From the NCBI GenBank assembly GCA_036924085.1, contig JAVGWX010000005.1, positions 96,276,730 through 96,340,729 on the forward strand: 64,000 nucleotides of DNA, in the 5' to 3' direction. The position numbers were made by a program, and so were the translations under genes. Numbering within the stretch: the first letter of the stretch is position 1; each line of letters opens with the position of its first letter. The DNA is from Ariolimax columbianus. Taxonomy: Eukaryota > Mollusca > Gastropoda > Stylommatophora > Arionidae. The notes beneath the pieces were generated by a model. It was not told the DNA's origin. It saw nothing but the letters and a program-made list of their open reading frames with translations, and searched no databases. Shown in pieces: positions 21,590-33,200 of this stretch.

Positions 21590-21800
21590 AGCAGTTACAC
21601 TACTGTCAGGAATGAGGGTGTTAAAGACGTCGGTATACTAAGCCACATATTGCATTAGGCAGGATGGATAGTTCCCTCCACTGATTCCTTTTGCTTTTCT
21701 AGTCTTATACCACGTACCCATTTAGGGCTGGGTTGACGGAAGCGTACCGTTAGCTGGATTCTTTCCCCGTACCTTTGCCATTTCAATTGCTGTGCATTAA
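21590..21800 (-). mobile_element. SINE copy, GACCCAG-body family (minus)
   Basis: The minus strand reads CGTCAACCCAGCCCTAAATG then GGGTAC (body), then the 3' block whose plus-strand form is ACACTACTGTCAGGAATGAG. The same 3' block is at 25745, 27715 and 35115. The tRNA-like head is missing or unrecognisable. Confidence 0.62.
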
Positions 21801-21867
21801 CTAATATAGATGAACAATGTATGACAAGACATACGCAAGCAGAAAAAAAGTTCAAAATTATCAGGAC

Positions 21868-22330
21868 ATGCTTTTTCCAAAGTGCGACATATGGTTGTCA
21901 GACATGGACATTAACCAAATCAATTGCCACAACAGCAACAACAAAAAATAAAAAATAAAAGACCACATCTTTAAATATGAAATGTTACAAAACGATGTTG
22001 AAAATAGCATGGAAAGAAAAAGCACAAATGGAGAAAAATTGCAATCGTTGCATATAACATAAAATAGACTTTTACACAACATTAAAAGAAAGATTACATA
22101 TTTTGGTCACGTACAAAGATATAACAAAACATATAGTGTTATAATGGTGGTCACGGTTCTTGGAAAACATGGTCAACTCCAGCGAAGGTGGCATCGGGAC
22201 TTTACGGAAAGTCTTGGCATGTCTTTGTAAGACGCGGACCGATTCGCCATAAACCGTAATGTACACAAAACTGCCGCAGACAGAGACTACACTACGTTCA
22301 TGACATAATAGGTCACATGATGATGATGAA
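21868..22330 (+). pseudogene. Degraded LINE RT C-terminal fragment
   Basis: Readable blocks: FFQSATYGCQTWTLTKSI, LNMKCYKTMLKIAWKEKAQ, then KTAADRDYTTF at the end. They match in order the post-palm region seen at 7150-7592, but stops and indels are frequent, and an A-rich insertion lies near 21930-21960. Confidence 0.7.
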
Positions 22331-22499
22331 ATTTGACCCTAAAATCGATAACTCTGCTACTACGCTAATCGTTTGCTTAAAGAACAATGTGCGACGCTGA
22401 TTCGTAACCTTTCAACGATGGGACCTACACTGGATGTCCTAACCTCTAGACATTTCATTTAGTCATATTTAGCATGACCGCACAGTGGGTGTAGTTCTT

Positions 22500-22925
22500 C
22501 GTTCTTCGTTCTTCGTTCTTCGTTCCTACTTATTAGTTTTTAGTAGAACCCGTTCTTAGTTAAACCTGTTATTAGTTCTTAGGTCTTAGATCTTACTTAT
22601 TAGTTTTTAGTAGAACCCGTTCTTAGTTAAACCTGTTATTAGTTCTTAGGTCTTAGTTCTTACTTATTAGTTTTTAGTAGAACCCGTTCTTAGTTAAACC
22701 TGTTATTAGTTCTTAGGTCTTAGTTCTTACTTATTAGTTTTTAGTAGAACCCGTTCTTAGTTAAACCCGTTATTAGTTCTTAGGTTTTAGTTCTTACTTA
22801 TTAGTTTTTAGTAGAACCCGTTCTTAGTTAAACCTGTTATTAGTTCTTAGGTCTTAGTTCTTACTTATTAGTTTTTAGTAGAACCCGTTCTTAGTTAAAC
22901 CTGTTATTAGTTCTTAAGTCTTAGT
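22500..22925. repeat. 67-bp minisatellite, about 6 copies
   Basis: The unit contains TTAGTTTTTAGTAGAACCCG, TTCTTAGTTAAACCTGTTAT and TAGTTCTTAGGTCTTAG. The array abuts the 3' end of the minus-strand LINE relic at 22930-23350 and may be derived from its 3' UTR. Confidence 0.95.
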
Positions 22926-22929
22926 TCTT

Positions 22930-23350
22930 GGTGCTTTGTTCCACCTGTTCTTCGATAAAGAGTGGTCGTTCTTATGCGATTTCCAGCTCAGGATCCATTC
23001 GTTTCTGTCACGGGCGCGTGTTGCGCAGTGGGATAGTAGTCTGTCTGTTGTGGGGTCGTGTGTGTTGAATTTATCTAGGGAATCTCGCCAGCGAGTTGGG
23101 GGATATACCATTTTGTCACGCGGGTACCACATGGTGATATTGGGGCTCCATCTTTCGTCTTGTATTCTAGCTATATGCCCTGCCTAATGGTGGTCCGAAT
23201 GGTTGTCGTGTTGTAGGATATCCTTAATGTGTGACATTCTCCTAATGTTGCTATTGTGCAGTTCATGGGTATGATTAACGTCTATAATGTAACGTAGAGC
23301 AGATGTTATCTATGAGTTTCTTTGCCCTTCGAAGAATTAAAAGTTATCAT
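22930..23350 (-). pseudogene. LINE RT C-terminus
   Basis: The minus strand reads DVNHTHELHNSNIRRMSHIK, then GHIARIQDERWSPNITMWYP and PTRWRDSLDKFN, ending ARDRNEWILSWKSHKND. These are the HVAR-D-RW, RWRDDLDK and W-ARDR-W blocks found at the C-terminus of many LINE RTs. One in-frame stop (GHI region) and a lost N-terminal side. Confidence 0.8.
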
Positions 23351-23814
23351 ATATCTGATTTGCTCGAGTTTTACCGGTGCAAATAATAGTAAAACTGTAA
23401 CCTATCACGCATGGTGTAAGAGACGACACTGAGCAAGTTCACCATCTTGCAGAAATGTTGAGCTACACAAATGTCAACAGATGTAGTGAGGTCAATGTTT
23501 GATGATTTGACTTGTATTTGTTGAAGATTTATTTTCCACAGAGACCTGACAAGGTTTTCATTGATTGAGTGATTGACAACGCAACAATATGTCAACATCT
23601 TGCCACAAAGGATAACTACGAACAGAACAGCGGAACACAATAATATATGGCATCAAAACCCATAATTCTCGCCGCGTGTGCGTCGGTCACAGTACCACTT
23701 ATTACTCTGAATCATAAACAAATTAATTGTAACATGGGAGAAGTACTCCCAGAAACTAAGAACACATTGATCCAAATAAAAATACATTCCGTTGTTGCCT
23801 ATAGTGGTCAGCGA

Positions 23815-24136
23815 CCCATTGCTGACTGCTAGCGTCAGGGCCATCAAACCATAGCTGCCAAGACCCGTCTACACCTCCACGTGGTGATCCTGGATAACAG
23901 GCTGCAGCAGGGCAGACTGGCTAAGGAGAAGGGATCGAAGAGGGAATGCTAACCCGGTACTCAAAAATGCTTGCTGAAGTCGGATGTGTTGGACCAAAAG
24001 GTGCCAAAACATCGCAGCCAAGCTGTAAACAACAACACAATGCATTCCGTTCTCTGGACTACATTCTGCTACTTAAGCCCTTTCAGGGTTTGGTAGTGGG
24101 AGATTGAGAACGAAAGACGAAGAAGAAGAAGAAGAA
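23815..24136 (+). mobile_element. (GAA)n-tailed retro-insert, second copy
   Basis: The last 160 bp match the minus-strand insert at 15560-15723 (ACATCGCAG, CAATGCATTCCGTTCTCTGG, GGGAGATTGAGAACG, then GAA repeats at 24118-24136). The upstream part (CCGTCTACACCTCCACGTGG) extends further 5' than the first copy. No coding motif was recognised; probably a LINE 3' UTR or a SINE. Confidence 0.7.
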
Positions 24137-24139
24137 GTA

Positions 24140-25525
24140 TTTTACAAGGAAATTAAGACTTGCTAGAGGTGAAAGAAGCGAAATCCAAACTGAGGACAGA
24201 GCAGCATATAACTGTCAGAGTGGGTATCTTTAATATAATTGTCTATAATAGAAAGCTACTTAAACATTATGCAGTTGATTCTAACTAGCAAATCGAAGCT
24301 ATTAATTTGAATTCTGTCGGCTACAAATTTTGGTAACTGAATTTTTTAAATTTGACACTTTTTGTCAGGGACAATTCTTTAAAAACAATGCACATACTTT
24401 CACAAAAATATGTTGTTATCACAGGGTATTTAATTAAACTGACTTTAAAATATGTTTTAAACATATTTCAGTATCGAGTTCCGTCATTATTGATTGGTTA
24501 TTGCAATGTGTATCATATTTGGTTAAATAAAACTGTTATTCACAAACACGCAGATGTTCAGTACCGAGTTCCATATAACCATCGTTATGGTCGTACACCA
24601 TACAGGGTTGCACTAGTGGTACCCACGTTAAAAAAGAATAGGGTCACTGTGACCTTCCATGCCCGTCGTAAGAGACGACTAAAGTGGGGTCTGCTTGAGA
24701 CAAGTTACCTCATCATGTATAATCATTTTCAAGTAACTGTTCCTACAGGATGGTACACACGGTCTATGGGAAGGGGAAAACTGTCATTGTAGGCCAATGC
24801 TTTGTTTGGAGCGAAAAGGTGAATGGTCATCATCATCTGGCACTCTCGCTAGAGAGATATGGAAGCCCCCGGAAAGTACATATGATACAAAAGAAAAATC
24901 AATAATTCGTACCAGAAACAGAAAAACGTGTGCATGTTGTGGCTGTGAGCTTCATGGCTCCATCTGATAGCAGTCTCTTCTTCCGCCCTGGACGAATTTC
25001 GGCTAAAAGCCTCAGCAACTGGACATGGTAGTGGTCGACCAACGCAACGGGCCTTAGGTGCCTAGGCAAACATTTGTATTATTATAACGATTTGCTCTGG
25101 TACTATGCTGCCACATTGAAAATTATCATATTATCCGACACAAAGCGTTTTGTTTTGCTATTATTTCTGCATCGTAGCTGGAACAAGTTTCCCCGCAATA
25201 TGATTAAACATGTAATCGTTGGGAAAACTGATTGACTCAAGTGACCTTTAGATCATTCATTGGGTTCTTATAGCATTGGTATGAAGAAAACATATGTACA
25301 AGAACATACAATTATGAGATAGGCAGGCATGTTCATGACGGAAACAAAAGTGATTAGTTGAGGCAAAAACTGTATAGTGACTAGAGAAGTGTTAGACTAA
25401 CAACGGAATTTTTTACGGAAGTAGGTGTGGTTATTTTGACGGAGGTGAAGAAGGGTAAAGAGGGTGGGGGAGGGGGAACTAAGAGAATGTAGAAGATTAT
25501 TTGAAGGACCAACAACAGGAGGTGA
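24140..25525. other. Intronic or intergenic sequence, unassigned
   Basis: One 146-aa plus-strand ORF (24352-24792) has no recognised motif. No arrays or SINE boxes were seen. Confidence 0.4.
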
Positions 25526-25530
25526 CTTAC

Positions 25531-25607
25531 TAGACGGATCAGCTGTGAGGGTGCTGGCACTCTTAACACCTATCCAGAAGGTGGAGAAGTTGCCCACTAT
25601 GGTCGCT
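25531..25607 (-). CDS. Reeler gene exon 4
   Basis: Acceptor TTTATCTTTCAG, 77 bp, donor GTAAGT. It starts in phase 2, completing a Val codon, and encodes ATIVGNFSTFWIGVKS and STLTADPS. This holds the last beta strand of the reeler domain (FW-GV-S is its usual close). It ends in phase 1, so at least one further exon is needed. Confidence 0.85.
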
Positions 25608-27158
25608 CTGAAAGATAAACACAGGTAAGTTATGAAAGCCAGACGAACCAGAGCAGTTTCAATTACATGTGTGATTGTAGCTATATTGTTATTTGTGTGC
25701 ATGCTATATTTATGTGCAATACATGAAGTAAAAGTAAAGTTCTACACCAGACACTGCTGTCAGGGATGAAGTGTTAGAGACTATATTGTACTAGGCCACT
25801 ATATTTTGAGAAGCTAGGAGGACAACTGCCTCTCTCATTGCCTATCATTCAACAACAGTCAATCTGACAATCTTTCAGTTATGTCGTAACATGTGATTAA
25901 AGAAAGTTGTGCATGGAGCTAGCAACCATCAGTCGATATGAGTATTCAGTTAAACATTATAAATGCTACAATATAATAAAACAAATCGAAGGAACTATTC
26001 ACAATTTAATACTAGAAAGTCTAGAGTACAACAAAACATTAGAAAGAGTACAATTCAACTAAACATTAGAAACACTACAATACAACTAAACATTAGAAAC
26101 ACTACAATACAACAAAGCATTAGAAAGATTAAAGTACAACTAAATATTAGAAAAACTATAGTGCAAATAATCATTAGAAACACTTCAGTACAAATGAACA
26201 TTAGAACGATTGCACTGTAACTAAAAATTTGAACAAATACATAATAAATACAGCCATACATAATACTGCAAAACGTATAAACTATAAATATTACAGAACA
26301 ACTAAAAATGAGAATGCCTACAGTAACACAGAAAATAAGTTGTCAATAACAACACAAACAGGCACTGGTAGGTTTTACGGAGCAGATATGCAATAAGAAA
26401 TCCATCATAGAAAGAGTCCTGCGATCACTTACTGGGTAGGTAGGAACTGGTTCACTGGATCCCCATGCATGTAGCAAAATTCAGTTGAGCACTAGATTAT
26501 ATATTTCTTTATGTAAAACAACTAGCAACAGAGCCACCAGTTGAAAGGACATAGTTTGTTTGGGAACATGATTCCTGTGTGGGGACATTTGCCATTGTTG
26601 TCTTTGTCATCGTTAGAACAAAGTGGAAAATATAGATTCACAAATAAATACAAATACTAAAAGTTTTCGTCATGGATAAGTGACATTAAAAACTAAATAA
26701 GTTTGTAATTAATCTAAACAATTTCGATTGAAACGTAGAAAGGAAGGATTTATAAATCTGGATACAAGTAACAATATATACATGGAGGAAAATAACAGGG
26801 ATGCCGGAAACCAGCAGAAACATCTGATATTTTATTTTCTCATTCACATTATTTTCTAAGATACAATGCATTTTACTCTGTTTTGCGTCTAGCTGCCCAA
26901 TATGTCCAACTTCAGCACTACTTTTTAAAATGGATTTACTTCTAAGAGGTAAACGTTCTGTTTCATGATACCAAGCACAAGCAACATTAAGTTGGGAGCC
27001 GTGCCACTATCAGTTTCTTTGCTTAGCAGCCTCTCCAGCCCCAGCTTATTCCTTCTCGACCCCCCCCCCTCCCTCCCATCCCCAATGTCGGATGTGGTTT
27101 CATCCAAAGAGAGATAATGCAGAAATAAAGAATATAGATGTTCTGTAGTAGTGACAAG

Positions 27159-27203
<45 letters not shown>

Positions 27204-30200
27204 GAGAGAGAGAGAGATAGAAAGTGAGACAGAGAGAAAGCGAGAGAGAGAAAGAGAAATAGATAGAGATAGAGTAACTAAGGAAAGGCTAGTAGTCTTC
27301 TTATTGTTATATAGCACCACAGACATGTGTAGGGTATTTTACACACACATATACATACACACACAGACACACACACACACGTCCATACACGCAAAGACAC
27401 ACACACACGCGCATACACCAACAGAGAGTGAACGAGAGAAATTGAGAAAAGGGTAGTAATCTCCAAGTTGTCATACAACACCGTACACACAGACATATAC
27501 ACGCAGACACACAGACACATACGTAGAGATGAGAGGGGCAGGGGGGGGGATGACATAGGGAGAGAGAGATAGGAAGAGTGATAGGGAGCGGTAACGGAAC
27601 ATTAAAGACCCCACTCCACCAAGAAATATATTCTAGAAAGGAAATTAAGATGAATGGGCCATATTATCAAAAACATACTCGGTTATTAGCGATAATAATG
27701 ACAAGCCGGAAACTGTTGTCGCAGACACTGTTGTTGGGGGGGATGAAGTGTTAAAGAAGTCATTGTTGGAAGTATAAGTTCGTTGTGAAATTTGGTGACT
27801 AGTAGACTTCCACGCGCGTTTGGCTTCCCTAACTAAGCAATGTAGCCTATAACTAAATAGGTTGTCTGGGGCGTGCCACGAGTTGGGGCAAATACTATGA
27901 TGTGAGTGATCATTATTTATAACTAATTATATTCTTAACAGGCAACCACTGCGGACGAAGAAGGTGGGAATACGAGACCGAACCTGGAGTAGAAAGGTTG
28001 AATACGAACATATCTTTATAGTAGTCTCATATTGGAAAACTAACTGGGATATCACTCTGTGACGAACACCAAAAGCAGTTGTATGCTACATGGAGAAACA
28101 GAAGGTATAACAGAAACTACGAGAGCAAATGAAAACACACAAATATTTGACGCAAAAGAAGCTTACACAAATTGGACACGACCAAGCTGATAGTCGGGAG
28201 GCGTCCACTGACAGGTCACTTTGCTCTTAGCCTGACCATTGACGTGTGTGACCCCGTACCTGCCACAGTAGCTGACCTTCTTGCCCTCACTACCGCATGT
28301 AACATCTCCAGAAAATGACGCCTCCGTAGCATCCCCTTGAAGGAAGAATCCCTTGAAGTTGGGCGTGGCTGCTGAGTTATTGCCCTCTATGCTGACTGAG
28401 GATGTATTATGTCAAATTATATTAAGAGTAGCAGGAGAAGTTATTCCAATTTAAATTATCTGTATGAAGGTAACTGGAGAAGAAACACATCTACAATATT
28501 ATATCTGATCGTAAATGAAGAAAATGTTTAACTAACGTTATCAATTTGATGGTGACTGGAGAAGTGTCCCATTAACATTATCAATTTGATGGTGACTGGA
28601 GACAGTGTCACATTAACATTATCAATTTATTTGGTGACTGGAGACAGTGTCACATTAACATTATCAATTTATTTGGTGACTGGAGACAGTATTACACATA
28701 AATTATTATTTTCACGATGACTGGAGAAAGTACACTAAAATGATGAATTGTGAACACTCAAGTTCTCTCTTTTACGATAACATATAGTCAAACGGAATCC
28801 CTTACAATGAAGTATCTAATATTTCATCCCGGACAGCTATATTTACCACCTTGTATCGTGTATTCCATTGCTTAGGTCAACCAATTACATTGCTAAGGAA
28901 TGAAGTCCGCTTTGCAATAATCCCAAAAGTTCATACATTAAGATTGGAAATTAGTTAGTCATGTTCGACGATATGAATGCATGTGCTCCTTACTTGCAAG
29001 ACCTGCACTCAAACCGTTCGTTCGCCTGCTGGCATATCAATATATACGCTCGTACATTCAATAATGTTGAGGATAATGAAAGCAATAATAACAAAGACGA
29101 TTACAGTAATAATATGATTGGTTTCGCTTACTTGTAACAGCCTGGCCTGTACGGTAAATGTTATCTGCTGGAGAGCTCATGGTGATGGTGAATGGTGCAG
29201 GTGAAGACTGTGGCAATATGTCGCCGTGGTTTGGCCTAGATGGCAGATAAGTCCGAAATGAAGTTGGTTAGATAAATATGTTACGAACTGGGATATAACT
29301 AAATACCAATGGTGTCTGCTCTCTCTCTCTCTCGTGTAATTAGGATACTTGGAAACATTTTGTTATAGGGTTCATGAAATGATGTCAGCTAATGGCTCGG
29401 ACACACTCCGCCCATCCTTGGTTAGTGAATTCTTATATTCGTCGCTCGTCCCCAAAAAACCTTTTTTGTTACATTATGTGGTAGTTCACAGCACGGCTGT
29501 GTGATCTGCGTCTCCGACCCGACAACATCCGAGAAGACTCATCAGAGTTTGTAGACCTAGATTGGAGTATTGTGTACAGACTAGATTTAAACATGATTGA
29601 CAAGATACAAAGAATGACAACACTGATAGTTGTATTTCACAATTACATTTATGAAAAAAGACTAAGAAAAACCGGCCTACTGTGTCTAGAAAAGAGAAGA
29701 ATACGAGGTGATTTAATCAAAATTTATAAGATAATGAAAGGAAAGGATAGATAAGACTTTAACAAGTTTTTTTTCCAAAATAGAACCATATGCAAGAACA
29801 AAAGGACATAGCTACAAATTAGCTAAAGGAACGTCCAGATTAAATATTATGAAATTTTTTTTTAGTCAAAGAGTGGTGAATTATTGGAATGCATTGGCAC
29901 AGGAAGTAGTGAAAGCAGGGACAATTAATGCATTTAAGAATAGATTGCATGCGCATAGCTTTTAGCGCAAGGACATGTAAATGCAACTGGTTGTATACAG
30001 ACTCTGAAGAGTCACATAAACCAGTATAAAGACATTAAGTTAAGTTAAGTTACTTTTATACACAAATTAAAAGACTGCATTAAAAAACAAATATTTATCA
30101 TAATTCCGGCATTCGTTAATAGAAAACATTACAGAAAATGCCCGCAATGAGACCCAGATATGGAACAAGGAATATATTGACAAAATAAACCGTAAAAGAA

Positions 30201-33200
30201 AAACAGATGTTGCTAACCTTAAATAATATCAGGATAAAATTGAGGAAAACAATGACCACTGCTTAAGTGCTAATCGCATTGTGTGGGGCTGAAACATGGA
30301 CAAACGGATGAATAAAGCTTGGAAACGCTTGAAATTGGTGATACCATTAGATGCAAAGACTGTTTGACAGAAAAAAGACAAAATGGCAACCTCTTCGCCG
30401 AGGTGGTAGCACAAAGACGAATATTGCAAATGATACAACAACAAAGATTGCGTTGGTTGGGGTACCATATTATACATGAAAGTCTTCAGGCGAATATTTT
30501 AGGGAGCAAAACAAATGTTGTTGTTACTGTCATTGGCAAGATGGAGAGACATGCTCAGAAAACGTTACAACCGGTTTCTGAACTGATAAAACAGATGATG
30601 ATTGGGATGAAAACGAGATGTTTTATAGAAAAAGCCTTGCACCTTTAAATGTTACCGTCCAAAAAACAAAACAAAAATAAAACCGAAAGATTGCACTAAG
30701 AAACAAAAGTATATCCAGGATTTTAAAAAAATCCCCCCAAAAACCGAAAGATTGCACCAAGAAACAAAAGTATATCCAGGATTACCATTATTCTAGTGTT
30801 TTGTTTTGTTTAGCAATTGTTAATTTTTAAAATCTGGCAACATTTCCTGCACACCAAAGCAAGCAGACGTAAGTTGGCGTATAATTAAAATGTAATCTTT
30901 ATAAGATATTCAAGAATGTTCCTCCAGATCATATCACAAGTTATCATTCTAATACGAACAATAGCAATTAATGCTGTTGACTACACAAACATCCTTATGT
31001 AGGCCTAATATAACACGCTAACCTCAACTTTAAAAACTGACTGTGTGCTTTCTTACAAAAAGAAGAAACGGTAGACCTTGACTTACCAGCGTTTTTATAC
31101 TGGTTTAGAAGACTCGTCTGTAGACAACCAGTCACATTTACATTAACCTGCATTAAAAGCTATGCACATCCAATCTATTCTTAAATACATTAATTATCTC
31201 TACCTCCACTACCTCCTGGGGTAATGCATTCCAAGCATTCCCCACTCTCTGACTAAAAAAATATTTCCTAATATCCAATCTGAGCTTCTCTTTAGTTGAT
31301 TTGTATCTGTGTCCTGTTGTTCTCGTTGGTGGTTGTATTTTGAAGAACTTATAATAGTATAATTATGCTTTTATGTGATTATCTTATAAAGCTGTATTGT
31401 CACCTGGAATTTTTCTCTTTTCCAAACACTATAGGCCGGTTTTTCTGAGTATTTCCTCGTAACTGTAATTCTGGAATCCCAATATCAGTTTTCTTGCTCT
31501 TCTTTGTATCCTTTCCAGCATGTTTATATCTGCTCTACGATAAGGACTCCACACTGTACACAGTACTCCAATCTAGGTCTAACTAAAGCTTTATACCGTT
31601 TGACAATTTCCTCCTTACTCCTATGTTTAATATCTCTTTTTATCATACCTAACATTGCTTTGGCCTTATTCACTGCTACCTGGACTTGCTCATTATTTTT
31701 TCCTGTTTTCTCTATTATATCCCCTAGGTCCCTTTCCTTATCTATCATTCTAATATTGTTCTCGCCCATTCTGTAGTTATGTTCCATATTGGATCTACCC
31801 ATGTGGATGACTACATTTATCTATATTACGGTTCATTTGGCATTTCATAGAATTTTATCTAAATCCGACCTCAATATATCCCCCTCTAATATAAATGAGA
31901 CGCTCCTACATAGTTTTATGTCATCTGCAATTTTTTCTTTCATGGATCCTATATAAATGTTTAGCTCGTTTATAAGATCAATATCGGCCCCAACCCCAAG
32001 CCCTGTGGCACTCCACTTTTTACTTCACATCAGCCAGAGTACTCCTTAGTTATGCCAACTCTCTGTCTTTTTCCCGTTATCCAAATTTCAATCCATTCGG
32101 CAACTTGCCCACCTATTCCATGTAAATTTAACTTTTTCCAATCTCCAATGAGGTACACTATCAAAAGCCTTTGCAAAATCTCGATAAATAACATCCACTA
32201 TCTATCATTTTAGTAATCTCTTCCACGAATTCCAATAGATTTGTTAAGCACGATCTCCCTCTAGTAAACCCATACTGACTCTTTATGATTGGATTAAACT
32301 TGTATAAATACATTACAATGTTTTCTTTAATTATTGACTTTAACAATTACAGACTATGCTCGTTAAATGTATCGGTCTATAATTAACTGGATCTGACTTC
32401 TTTCCCTTTTTGAATAAATGTATTCAGGATGACAGCTGCTTTTTTCGAAAAAATAAAGGTCGACGTCTGAAAGCGTAAGAAGAAGAAGAAGAATAATAAA
32501 TGTATCACTCCTGCAACTTTCCAATCTCTTAGAACAATCCCTTTAGCAAGTGATTAAGAACATAATATTGCTAATGGTTTTACTAGTTGGTCTCTAATTT
32601 CAAATAGCATTTTCGGATAGATACCATTTTGACCTGGACATTTATCCACTTTCAACCCATCCAATTAAAAAAAAAAAACATTTCCTCCGTAATACAGAAT
32701 GATTTTAATCCCACAATATCCATTTCATATTTGAAAATATATATAGGCTCTGGGATCTTGGAACAGTATTATTTTGTGTAGTAGTATTGTATTGTATTGA
32801 TTTAGTAGATTAGCTGTCTCCATATTTTCTCTTTTTATTTTACCTGTGCTATCTATGAGAGGATCTACCGTGTCTTTCGTTCTTTTTTATTTCTAACATA
32901 AGAAAAGAAGCTTTTACTATCATTCTTGATCAAATTAGCAATTTTTTTTCCAAGTCTATTTTTGCTGCTTTATTCACTTACTGAGCTATGTTTTGCTTGT
33001 CCAAATATTTTAAATTTGTATCTTTTGATTTACCTGACTTTATATATTCCTTTCCATGCTTTCCAAACAGTTCCGCAACGATAACGTTTTCCATCATATT
33101 TTTCTCTGTAGTAAATGTAAGGTCGAGTACTCTGTTCAATCATTCTCTTTATACCGTTAAGTTATCATTGCACTACAGGCTTGAAATAAAACCTATATGA

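Noticed and set aside
24352..24792. 146-aa plus-strand ORF as a gene
   Set aside because: No motif, no conserved neighbour and intronic to the supported minus-strand gene; length is compatible with chance in AT-rich DNA, although a homology search could change this.
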